The notes under the pieces are model-generated. The model ran no database searches, had not been told where the DNA came from, and was given only the letters and a program-made list of their open reading frames with translations. A stretch of DNA of 52,539 nt from Anaeromyxobacter terrae (GTDB lineage: Bacteria; Myxococcota; Myxococcia; Myxococcales; Anaeromyxobacteraceae). The stretch lies in the NCBI RefSeq assembly GCF_022690685.1, contig NZ_JALCYY010000039.1, positions 1-52,539 on the forward strand. The letters are read 5' to 3'. Position 1 is the first letter of the stretch. The number at the start of each line of letters is the position of its first letter. The translations under genes and the position numbers were made by a program. Positions 15,930 to 23,804 of the stretch are shown here, piece after piece.

Positions 15930-18900
15930 TCAACGTGCGTCGGCGGTGCCGAGCGCCGCCAGCCGGTCGCGCGGCGCCTGCCAGGCCGGGGCGAGCCGGG
16001 CCGCCTCCTGGTACTCCTTCGCCGCCTCGACCTGCCAGCGGGCGTTCTCGTACATGAGCCCGAGGAAGTAATGGGGGTCGGCGCTCCGCGGGTCGGCGTC
16101 GACCGCCTTCCGGAACGCCGCGGCGGCGTCGTCGAGCTTCTGCATCGCGAGCAGCACCTTCCCCGCGCCGACGTGGAAGGCGGCGGAGGCGGGCTCGAGC
16201 GCGGTCGCCGCGTCGAACTGCTCGAGGGCGACCGGCAGCAGCACCGGCGCGCGCTGCGACACGGCGACGGTCAAGAGCAGGCTCCCGAGCCGGTGGAATG
16301 CCCAGGCGGGCCCCGTGGACTCGAGGCGCCACGGTCCCACCTCGTGGGTGATGCGACGACCGAGGCCGTTCTCGCCCAGGTAACGCGCCGCCGCGCGGTA
16401 GCGCTCGACACGCGGGTCGCCGCTGGGCGCGCGATCGAGCGCCTGGACCGCGTCTCCCGGGCGGCCGAGCGCGATGAGCAGGCGCGCGCGCTCGATCTGC
16501 GCGCCGGACCCGGCGTCGGGCTCGAGCTGCTGGAGGAGGTTCCTCGCCAGCTCGGGCTCGCCGCGGAGCCACGCGGCGCGAGCGGTGAGCATGCGTCCCT
16601 CCGACCCGGTCAGCCGCGCGGCCGCGGCGCCCACCGCGGGCGGCACCGCGGCGCGCTGGAACGAGCGGAGGAACCGATCGTTGTCCTCGTCGTTCGAGGC
16701 GTACAGCGCGCGGGGGGCGGCGAACTCGAGCAGCGGCAGGTCGTCGGTGTTGATCGCCGCGCCCTCCGAGTAGCGGCGCGCGTCCTCCTCCGAGAGCACG
16801 AACTGCTGCATGACGTCCTCGGGGCCGCCCCAGAACCGCGCCAGGTCCGCGCGCGTCGAGGCCGACTCCGCGACGCGCCGCACCGCCGCGTCGAGATCGA
16901 CCTTCAGCGGCCGCTTCGCCGCGACGAGCAGGTAGTCCCCCGCGCCGCCGCGCCAGACGGTGGCGTTCGGGAACACCTCGTGGAACGTCCGCACGACCAT
17001 CCGGATCTCGTCCGGGAAGATGGCGTACGACTGGAGCCACTGCACCATCACGCCGTCGTCGGACAGGCGCTCCCGCGCGGCGCGGTAGAACTCGCGCGTG
17101 AAGAGGTTCGCGACCCCGGCGATCCACGGGTTCGAGGGCTCCGAGACGATGATGTCGTAGGGCTCCGCCGCCGCGGCGAGGATGTGCCGGCCGTCCCCCG
17201 CGATCACCCGGAGCCGCTCGTCGCGGAGCACGCCGTGGTTCTCGCGCGCGAAGAGCTGCGCGGCCTCGATGACCGCCGGCTCGAGCTCGGCGACGTCGAT
17301 GACCCGGAGCGGGTGCTGCGCGAGCGCGCCCGCGGTGATGCCGCTGCCGAGCCCGATCACGAGCGCGCGCTTCGCGTCGGGGGCGAGCAGCGCGGGGAGG
17401 TGGCCCAGCAGGAGCTGGGTCCTCATGTCGAGGCCGTTCGTGCTCGCGTCGGTCTTCCCGTCGACGGCGAGGAACAGGTGCTCGCCGGAGCGCGTCACGG
17501 ACACGGTCGTGGTGAGCCCCTCCGCGTAGAAGAGGAGGGCGCGGTCCGCCGGCTTCTCGCGGGGAGACTGTGCCCCCGCGTCCGCGCCGAGGTGGCGCGC
17601 GGCGTAGATGGACAGGCCGCTCGTCATGACGAGCCGATCCCAGCGCGGCACGGCCGCGGCGGCGATCGCGAACACCGGCACGAGCGCGAGCGCGGCGATC
17701 CTCCTCGAGCGCGAGGCCTCGAGGAGCAGGAGGAGCGCGACGCCCGCAGCCAGGTTCGCGGCCGCCGCGGCGACGACGGTGCCCTGGATCCCGAGGTGCG
17801 GGACGAGCAGGAACCCCGCGCCGACGGACCCGGCGATGGTGCCGATGGTGTTCGCGCCGTAGACGCGGCCGACGTCGTTCCCCACGCGGGCGAGCCCGCG
17901 CGTCAGGCCCGCCAGCACCAGCGGGAACGTGGCGCCGATGGCGGCGGTGGGGAGGAGCATCACGAGGAAGCTCGCGCTGAACTGGGCGACGAGGGCGCTC
18001 TCGTAGGAGAGCCCCAGGCGCGACAGGAGCTGCAGGACGAGCTGCGGGAGGCTCCCCAGCAGCGGCAGCGTGGCGATCGCGAGCGCCGCGATGACGCACT
18101 CGACCACGGCGAACGTGGTGAGCCGGAGCTTCCACCGCCGGAGCGCCTGGGACGCGACGAACGCGCCCGCGGCGAGCCCCACGAGAAACGACGCCAGCAT
18201 CGCGGTGAACGCGTAGGTCGAGCTCCCGACCGCGAGGCAGAGCGCGCGGGTCCACGCCACCTCGTACGCCATCGACGCGGCCCCGGAGATCCCGATCGCC
18301 GCCAGGGCGGCGGTCGCGGTCCTCCGCGGAACCGGGGGGGGCTCCTCCGCGGCCCCGGCCCCCGCAGCCTCGTCGGGCGGGTGCGGCTCGGGGGCCGTGT
18401 CGCCGGCGGGGAGGGGGCGCAACCTGCGATCGAGCAGGAGGGCCACCGCGCCGACCCCGAGGTTGAGCGCCACGCCGATCCAGACCGTCGTGCGCAGGCC
18501 GAACGCCGGCAGCAGGGCGAAGCCGGTGCCGACGACGCCGAGGACCGCACCCCACGTGTTCACGGCGTAGAGGAGACCGACCCGCGAGCCCGTCGTGCCC
18601 GACCGCTCGACGACGGCGCGGCTCAGGAACGGCAGCGTCGCCCCCATGAGCGCGGTCGCGGGGACGAGCAGCAGGGCGGAGAGCGAGAACTGGAGCAGCG
18701 TCGAGCCGACCGCCCCGGGCTCGAGCCGCCGGAAGAGGCTGACGTAGAGGGCGTCCGCTGCGCGGAAGAGCAGCGGGGTGGCGAGACAGTAGGCGCCGAT
18801 GGTCAGCTCGGCGAGGCCGTAGAGGAGCAGGGGACGGGGCGAGCGATCCGAGCGCTTCCCGAGGAGCAGGCTCCCGAGCGCGAGCCCGCCCATGTACGCG

Positions 18901-19043
18901 GCGAGCACCGTGGTGACGGCGTAGACCGTGTGACCGAAGGTGACGCTCAGGAGCCGGAACCAGACCACCTCGTACAGGAGGCCCGCCGCGCCGGACGCGA
19001 AGAAGCACATGGCGGCGACGCTGGTCGACAGTCGTGTTCTCAT
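15930..19043 (-). CDS. fused MFS-type membrane / spermidine synthase-like / TPR protein
   Basis: The 1037-aa protein has about 14 hydrophobic helices in residues 1-520, in two similar blocks (GLLYEVVWFRLLSVTFGHT and SMAYEVAWTRALCLAVGSS start equivalent units). A spermidine-synthase-like Rossmann methyltransferase-fold domain follows (about 560-780: VIGLGSGITAG, DVAELEPAVIEAA, DIIVSEPSNPW). The C-terminal TPR region (about 830-1030) ends in HYFLGLMYENARWQVEAAKEY. Such fused MFS/spermidine synthase proteins are widespread in environmental bacteria; their substrate is not established, so polyamine production should not be assumed. The start at MRTRLST has GAGGG upstream; a start 21 codons earlier is possible. 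It is monocistronic, convergent with neither flank closely. Confidence 0.85.
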   Translation of the reverse strand: MRTRLSTSVAAMCFFASGAAGLLYEVVWFRLLSVTFGHTVYAVTTVLAAYMGGLALGSLLLGKRSDRSPRPLLLYGLAELTIGAYCLATPLLFRAADALYVSLFRRLEPGAVGSTLLQFSLSALLLVPATALMGATLPFLSRAVVERSGTTGSRVGLLYAVNTWGAVLGVVGTGFALLPAFGLRTTVWIGVALNLGVGAVALLLDRRLRPLPAGDTAPEPHPPDEAAGAGAAEEPPPVPRRTATAALAAIGISGAASMAYEVAWTRALCLAVGSSTYAFTAMLASFLVGLAAGAFVASQALRRWKLRLTTFAVVECVIAALAIATLPLLGSLPQLVLQLLSRLGLSYESALVAQFSASFLVMLLPTAAIGATFPLVLAGLTRGLARVGNDVGRVYGANTIGTIAGSVGAGFLLVPHLGIQGTVVAAAAANLAAGVALLLLLEASRSRRIAALALVPVFAIAAAAVPRWDRLVMTSGLSIYAARHLGADAGAQSPREKPADRALLFYAEGLTTTVSVTRSGEHLFLAVDGKTDASTNGLDMRTQLLLGHLPALLAPDAKRALVIGLGSGITAGALAQHPLRVIDVAELEPAVIEAAQLFARENHGVLRDERLRVIAGDGRHILAAAAEPYDIIVSEPSNPWIAGVANLFTREFYRAARERLSDDGVMVQWLQSYAIFPDEIRMVVRTFHEVFPNATVWRGGAGDYLLVAAKRPLKVDLDAAVRRVAESASTRADLARFWGGPEDVMQQFVLSEEDARRYSEGAAINTDDLPLLEFAAPRALYASNDEDNDRFLRSFQRAAVPPAVGAAAARLTGSEGRMLTARAAWLRGEPELARNLLQQLEPDAGSGAQIERARLLIALGRPGDAVQALDRAPSGDPRVERYRAAARYLGENGLGRRITHEVGPWRLESTGPAWAFHRLGSLLLTVAVSQRAPVLLPVALEQFDAATALEPASAAFHVGAGKVLLAMQKLDDAAAAFRKAVDADPRSADPHYFLGLMYENARWQVEAAKEYQEAARLAPAWQAPRDRLAALGTADAR

Positions 19044-19250
19044 CACAAGCCCTCGTCCGGATGCCCGCTGGGCGCCCAGAAACGCCGCCGCAGCCTCCGT
19101 TGTCAACCATCGAGCGGAGCCTCGCGTTCCTGGGCGGAGGGCCGAGGCGTGGCCCGGCGCCTCCGGGAGCCCGGGCCCGGCCGAACGCGAGCGGGCTCCA
19201 CCCAGGCGAACGACGCTGTCATGGCCATGGCCGCTCGCGTCGATCTTCCC

Positions 19251-19324
19251 CCGCTCGTGCTTCGACGAGCTCAGACGAGCGGATCGAAGACCGCTCGCCC
19301 TGAGCCTGTGTCGAAGGGCGAGCG
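19251..19324. repeat. REPIN-like inverted pair of palindromic repeats
   Basis: Two imperfect palindromes lie in opposite orientation, separated by 8 nt. The first (19251-19282) runs from CCGCTCG through CTTCGACGAGCTCA to ACGAGCGG. The second (19291-19324) runs from CCGCTCGCCC through TGAGCCTG and TCGAAGGG to CGAGCG. The core TTCGACAGGCTCA and its complement TGAGCCTGTCGAA are shared with the element at 47544-47617, which shows that this is a dispersed repeat family. Confidence 0.75.
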
Positions 19325-19585
19325 TTGGGCGGGGTCGACGCGAGCGATGAGCGCCATGACGTCGAGCGCGCGCCGGGGTCCTGCGCCGAGCATCCGCGCG
19401 AGCCGACCTTCACGCAGGGTCGCTCTCGGACCGGCACGCCGCCGGGCCGCGCATCGTGCGGACATGTGGATATCGGATCCCGTCCGGGTTCGCATGGGGT
19501 CGTAGCGGACCATCCGTGGAACTGCCAAAGAGTGCGATAAATCGCCTCGCATTTCGGCATGTTGACGCGCGGTTGCAGCGCCGCT

Positions 19586-19624
19586 GGGTGAAAACGCGCG
19601 GGTGAAATCACGCAGGGTAAGACC
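19586..19624 (+). repeat. three spaced direct repeats (GGGTRARAYC)
   Basis: GGGTGAAAAC (19586-19595), GGGTGAAATC (19600-19609) and GGGTAAGACC (19615-19624) recur every 14-15 bp, in the least GC-rich part of the intergenic region. The regular spacing suggests a regulator-binding array upstream of the cytochrome gene, but the repeats are short and could be chance. Confidence 0.4.
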
Positions 19625-19958
19625 ACACCCGTGCGACCTTGCCACGCATGTGGGCGCATGCGGGGCGCGGCAGGCCGTCCTCCCGGGAATCCGCCCGATC
19701 GGCGGGCCGGACCCAGTGCAGGAACCGGGGGGCTCAAGGCCACGGGATCACTCGCAGCGAACGCCTCGCGCGCGCGGAGCTCGCCCACCCGGGGTTCCCG
19801 TGCGGGCGTGTCCAGGCGACCCGGTACACGCCGAGTGCGATCGAGCGTCGAGCGAGCGGCCCGGCTTTCGCACGTGCAGCGCGGGCACCGCCGGCCGTGT
19901 GGCCGGAGGCGTCTCTTCAATTCATTGTTCACGGTACGTAATCAGGGGGAATCCCTTC

Positions 19959-22694
19959 ATGGATGCGACGAAGCATCGCGTGCTCTCGCTGCTGATGGTC
20001 CTGGCGCTCGCCGCCTGTTCCGGAGGCTCGAACGGCAAGGACGGCAAGGACGGTCACGACGGCCAGGACGGTACGCAGGGACCGGTGGGGCCGGGGGGCC
20101 AGGACGGCGCCGACGGAAGGTCGACCGGTGGGGTGATGGGCCGGCTGACGTTCAAGGTCGCGGGGAAGGAGTACCCGGCGACGAACGTCACCGTCGCGAG
20201 CATCCCGGACTGGTGCGGGACGGCCACGTCGGACGCGAACGGCGAGTACGAGCTCGGCTCGGGCTGCGCGATCGGCGTGTACACGATCGTCTTCTCCGGC
20301 AACGGCTTCAAGACCCTCGAGGTGCCGAACATCTCGATCGCCGCGGGCAAGGAGTACATCCTGAACCGTGAGCTCACCGCGGTGAGCCCGATCGTCCTCA
20401 AGGCCGCGAAGACGCCGAACCCCGCCGGCTTCGAGCGCGAGGTGACCCTCGGCGTCACCGTGACGGGCGGCACGCCGCCCTACACGTACAAGTGGACGCC
20501 GCGGACCGCGAACCCGACGGCGGTCACGCTGTCCGCCAATGACGTCGCGGCCCCGACCTTCACGACCGGCGCGCTGGCCGACATCGTCGCCGCCGACAAG
20601 AAGGTGATCGGGTTCGGCCCGTCGCTCGACGAGGAGGGCAACCCCTTCCGCGCCGAGTTCCTGGGCGTCAGCAACCGCCAGCTCACGGAGATGACCTACA
20701 ACTTCGACGTCGTCGTCACCGACCAGATGGGCTTCGAGGGCAAGGTGACCGTCGCGGTGGTCCCGGCGACGCTCGCCCAGGGCAACGGCTCCGTCCCGAC
20801 CGGCACGCTCGTCATCGCCAGCGTCCCCGGTAACGCCACCGCGCTCGCGTTCAGCGAGAAGCCGATCGCCTCGAGCGCCGTGCTGAACGACGCCGACACG
20901 GCGTTCCCCTGGTTCATCGCGGACGCGCCGGGCGTCTACCAGTTCGACGGGCTCCGCGTCGCCGTCTCGAACTACGTCAGCTCGAACCCGAGCTGCGGCG
21001 GATGCCACGAGTACCTCATGACCCCCGCGAAGCAGGCGGCGATGGCGCTGAAGTTCAAGAAGTGGAGCAACTCGGCGCACGGGAACCACTTCTTCAAGTA
21101 CATGGAGTACGACGCGAACGGCGTGCTGGTCTGGAAGACCGGCCCCGACGGCAAGCCGATCCCGGCGCCCACGGCGAATCCGACCGTGTTCTGGACCGAG
21201 CCCGGCGCGATGACGACGTTCGAGTACGGCATGACCGGCGCCGAGGGCACGCACTACGGCGAGAACTGCGTCGCGTGCCACACGACCGGCTACAACGCGG
21301 CGATCCAGAACAACGGCTTCGACGACGTCGCCAGGGACGCGGGCTGGACCTTCCCCGACTTCACGAAGTACTTCACCGGTCTCACCGGCACTCCCCCCGA
21401 CCTCGTCACGCCGGAGCCGCAGTACGGCGCGTGGGACCTCGTCCCCGCGGTCGCCAAGGCCTACGCCGGCATGCAGTGCGAGAGCTGCCACGGGCCGCTC
21501 GGCCGCCACGCCGCGAACGGCGGCTCGAAGCCGGTGGGCGAGTACAACGTCGCCGCGTGCGCCGTGTGCCACGACCGCCCGACGAACCACGACCGCGTCG
21601 CGCTGTGGCGCCGGTCCGGCCACGCGAACACCGGCCTGGCCCTCGCGGAAGGCACGAACGACCCGGGCGTCGCGAACAGCTGCGCGCGCTGCCACTCCGC
21701 GCAGGGCTTCGTGAAGTACGCCTCGGACACGACGCAGGCCACCGTCGACGGCGGCGCCACCGAGGCGACCGTCCAGCCGCAGACCTGCGCCGCCTGCCAC
21801 GACTCGCACTCGACGACCGTCCGCATCGACGGCAAGGCCCCCGTCTACGTCGCCGCGGGCTTCACGGTCTCCGGCGCCGGAACGGGCGCGCTCTGCATGA
21901 CCTGCCACAACGGCCGCCGCGGCCTGCGTGGCGACGCCATCCCGATGACGTCGTTCACGACCCCGCACCCGCCGACCCAGGCCGAGGTGCTGATGGGCAT
22001 GAACGCGTACTTCATCGGCGACGCCAACGGCTACAAGGTCTCCGGTCACGCCGCCGTGTCCGAGACCTGCGTCGGCTGCCACATGAAGACCGCGGTCGAG
22101 GGCCTCCGCTACACCATCACGAACCACACGTTCGGCTTCACGAACGACAGCGGCGTCGACATGGCGAAGTCGATCTGCAAGGAGTGCCACGGTGAAGAGG
22201 TGAACGGTGAGGCGATCGAGACCGCGTACACGGACTCGCGCGCCCGCGTCATCGCGCAGCTCGGCGCGACGCTCGAGGCCGCGGTGGCCGGCACCGCCGG
22301 GTTCACGGTCACGCCGGTCTACAGCCTGGAGCACGGCGCGGAAACCGGCACGGCGTTCGTCCTGCCGCTCGCGAGCATCGCGAGCATCGACGTCAGCGGG
22401 ACCACGATCGTGTTCAGCCTGACGGCGCCGATCGACGTGACCTTCCCGACGGCCGGGACGATCTCGACGTCGACGGTGTACTGCGCGGCCGCGAACGTGA
22501 AGGACGCGACGGGCGCGTTCGCGCTCGCCGACAAGGACGGCGTGCTCTCGCGCTCGCTGTGGAACCTCGGCCTCGTCGACGACGGGTCGAACGCCATCCA
22601 CAACCCGACGTTCGTGTTCGAGGTGCTGCAGGCGACGGACGAGGCGCTCAAGGCGGCGACGCCGGCGGCGGCGTGCGCGGCGACCTGCCTGTAG
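19959..22694 (+). CDS. nonaheme c-type cytochrome lipoprotein with collagen-like segment
   Basis: The 911-aa protein has a lipobox LALAAC at Cys20, then a run of Gly-X-Y triplets (about residues 26-53: GKDGKDGHDG, GTQGPVGPGG). A carboxypeptidase-regulatory-like/beta-sandwich segment (about 60-130) and an Ig/PKD-like region (about 145-270) follow. Nine CxxCH heme sites are at about 346, 437, 507, 534, 575, 610, 646, 704 and 740, and a beta-rich C-terminal domain ends the protein. It is presumably attached to the outer membrane and moves electrons at the cell surface, as in dissimilatory metal or other extracellular respiration. The ATG at 19959 is supported by AGGGGGA 8 nt upstream and by the lipoprotein signal; the upstream extension of the frame is not coding. 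A perfect hairpin follows the stop. Confidence 0.93.
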   Translation: MDATKHRVLSLLMVLALAACSGGSNGKDGKDGHDGQDGTQGPVGPGGQDGADGRSTGGVMGRLTFKVAGKEYPATNVTVASIPDWCGTATSDANGEYELGSGCAIGVYTIVFSGNGFKTLEVPNISIAAGKEYILNRELTAVSPIVLKAAKTPNPAGFEREVTLGVTVTGGTPPYTYKWTPRTANPTAVTLSANDVAAPTFTTGALADIVAADKKVIGFGPSLDEEGNPFRAEFLGVSNRQLTEMTYNFDVVVTDQMGFEGKVTVAVVPATLAQGNGSVPTGTLVIASVPGNATALAFSEKPIASSAVLNDADTAFPWFIADAPGVYQFDGLRVAVSNYVSSNPSCGGCHEYLMTPAKQAAMALKFKKWSNSAHGNHFFKYMEYDANGVLVWKTGPDGKPIPAPTANPTVFWTEPGAMTTFEYGMTGAEGTHYGENCVACHTTGYNAAIQNNGFDDVARDAGWTFPDFTKYFTGLTGTPPDLVTPEPQYGAWDLVPAVAKAYAGMQCESCHGPLGRHAANGGSKPVGEYNVAACAVCHDRPTNHDRVALWRRSGHANTGLALAEGTNDPGVANSCARCHSAQGFVKYASDTTQATVDGGATEATVQPQTCAACHDSHSTTVRIDGKAPVYVAAGFTVSGAGTGALCMTCHNGRRGLRGDAIPMTSFTTPHPPTQAEVLMGMNAYFIGDANGYKVSGHAAVSETCVGCHMKTAVEGLRYTITNHTFGFTNDSGVDMAKSICKECHGEEVNGEAIETAYTDSRARVIAQLGATLEAAVAGTAGFTVTPVYSLEHGAETGTAFVLPLASIASIDVSGTTIVFSLTAPIDVTFPTAGTISTSTVYCAAANVKDATGAFALADKDGVLSRSLWNLGLVDDGSNAIHNPTFVFEVLQATDEALKAATPAAACAATCL

Positions 22695-22703
22695 GCGACG
22701 TCA

Positions 22704-22733
22704 GCTCCCGGCGCGGTCCGCCGCGCCGGGAGC
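22704..22733 (+). terminator. hairpin terminator after cytochrome gene
   Basis: Perfect 12-bp stem (GCTCCCGGCGCG at 22704-22715 with its complement at 22722-22733) and a 6-nt loop, 10 nt after the stop codon. There is no clear U-tract. Confidence 0.75.
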
Positions 22734-22763
22734 GTCGATCCTGAAGCTTCACGGGCTCGGGCC

Positions 22764-22784
22764 CGCCGGTCGGCACGACCGGCG
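22764..22784. terminator. second hairpin in the convergent gap
   Basis: CGCCGGTCG (22764-22772) pairs with 22776-22784 around a 3-nt loop. It lies between the converging cytochrome and DJ-1-family genes, 63 nt past the stop of the latter, and could terminate that minus-strand transcript. Confidence 0.5.
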
Positions 22785-22846
22785 AGCCCGGGCCCGCGTC
22801 GTCTGCGCGCCCGCCGGTCCGGGGCGCAACCGCGCGGCGAGGGCCA

Positions 22847-23509
22847 TCAGCTCCGCCCTTCCTCGCGATCGTCCCGGTACAGCTCGTACGCCGCGGTGTA
22901 CTCCATCACCCGCGCGACGTCGGCGATGAAGCTCTCCGGATAGCCGGCGCGGCGGAGGAGGTGGAAGCCCAGCTCCATGCCGGAGGTGATCCCTCCGGCG
23001 GTGATGATCCGGCCGGCGTCGACGACGCGGGCGCGGCTCGGCTTGCACGCCGGCGCGATCCGCGCGAGCCGCTCGAGCGGCACGAGGCCCGGCGGCGCCG
23101 CCTCGGCGCGGTCCGGCTTCTTGCGGTTCGTCGCGGGGAGGCCGTCGAGCAGGCCCATCGCTCCGTAGATCCAGGAGCCGGTGCAGACCGAGACGAGCAG
23201 CGTCTCCTCGGGCTGGCTGCGGACGAACTCGTGGAGCCGCCGGTTGTGCAGCTCCTGCCGCGTGCCGTAGCCGCCCGGGATGAGGAAGGCGTCCATCGCA
23301 GGGCGGTCCGAGAAGCCGTAGTTCGGCAGGACCGTGAAGCCGGCCTGCGCCTGCACCGGGCGCATCGCGTCCGCGACGAGGAACGCGTCCAGCTCCGGAT
23401 CGTAGCGGCGCGCCACCGAGAAGACGCCGTGCGGGGCCGCGAAGTCGACGATCTCGGCGTCCTTGAACACGTAGATGCCCAGGCGGAACCCGGGGCGAGT
23501 CGGGGCCAT
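22847..23509 (-). CDS. DJ-1/PfpI family (GlxA N-domain-like) protein
   Basis: The 220-aa single-domain protein of the class I glutamine amidotransferase-like fold begins GIYVFKDAEIVDFAAPHGVF. The nucleophile elbow is SVCTGSWIYGAMGLLDG (Cys about residue 110) and the C-terminal part has IITAGGITSGMELGFHLL. Compared with GlxA-type AraC regulators it lacks the helix-turn-helix half, so it is an enzyme or chaperone-like DJ-1/PfpI member, for example isonitrile hydratase-like. The segment after the elbow (ATNRKKPDRAEAAPPGLVPL) is longer than usual. The start has GAGGAGGAA just upstream. It is divergent from the oxidoreductase region at 23805. Confidence 0.85.
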   Translation of the reverse strand: MAPTRPGFRLGIYVFKDAEIVDFAAPHGVFSVARRYDPELDAFLVADAMRPVQAQAGFTVLPNYGFSDRPAMDAFLIPGGYGTRQELHNRRLHEFVRSQPEETLLVSVCTGSWIYGAMGLLDGLPATNRKKPDRAEAAPPGLVPLERLARIAPACKPSRARVVDAGRIITAGGITSGMELGFHLLRRAGYPESFIADVARVMEYTAAYELYRDDREEGRS

Positions 23510-23623
23510 TGTCGTTCCTCCTCGTCGAGCTCCCTCTCCGATGCGGAGGGGACACCGCGGTGTCGGGGCCTCGACGGGGCGCGGCGGGAACCGGTCGTGC
23601 GGGCAGCGCGCCGCTCGCTCGTC

Positions 23624-23800
23624 ATGTCTGGGCCTCGCCGAGGGGATGACGCGCCGACGAGCATCACGGTCTCGTCCTGGAGGGACGAGGAGGCCATCCG
23701 GCGCTGGCGCGAGATCGAGCGCCACCTCGCCGGCCGTAACCCCGACCGCGACCACGGCATCGAATGGACGGTCGCAGGAGTCCTCGGCGGCGACCGGAGG
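23624..23800 (+). pseudogene. probable remnant of an antibiotic biosynthesis monooxygenase (ABM) domain protein
   Basis: In the frame beginning ATG at 23624, residues ITVSSWRDEEAIRRWREIE, then a His-Leu and a charged stretch to WTVAGV, resemble the C-terminal half of ABM-family proteins (which typically read S-W-x-x-E-E-A-I-x-x-W-x-x-x-x-E-H). The N-terminal half is missing and the frame runs on into the next gene without its own stop, so an intact gene is unlikely. The resemblance is from memory of the family pattern. The alternative is a short unrelated leader ORF. Confidence 0.4.
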
Positions 23801-23804
23801 ACGC

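Larger units (their letters stand above)
19044..19958. other. 915-bp intergenic region before the nonaheme cytochrome gene
   Basis: Long divergent gap between the MFS/spermidine-synthase-like gene and the cytochrome gene. It contains a REPIN-like inverted pair (19251-19324), a less GC-rich patch (about 19520-19625) with a TTGACG at 19562-19567, and three spaced direct repeats (19586-19624). A GGCCGG-type small hairpin lies near 19890-19906. The frames show no domain. I looked for a GEMM-type riboswitch core because such elements often precede cytochrome genes, and did not find one. Confidence 0.6.

Noticed and set aside
16071-19505. 1144-aa plus-strand open frame
   Set aside because: Antisense shadow of the MFS/spermidine-synthase-like gene, no domains.
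19602-19958. N-terminal extension of the cytochrome frame
   Set aside because: No signal peptide fits, the lipobox and ribosome site support the ATG at 19959, and the extension covers putative regulatory DNA.
19500-19958. GEMM/c-di-GMP-type or cobalamin riboswitch upstream of the cytochrome
   Set aside because: I looked for the conserved GGACGCAAAGCC-like and cobalamin-box cores and found none; only direct repeats and a small hairpin are visible.
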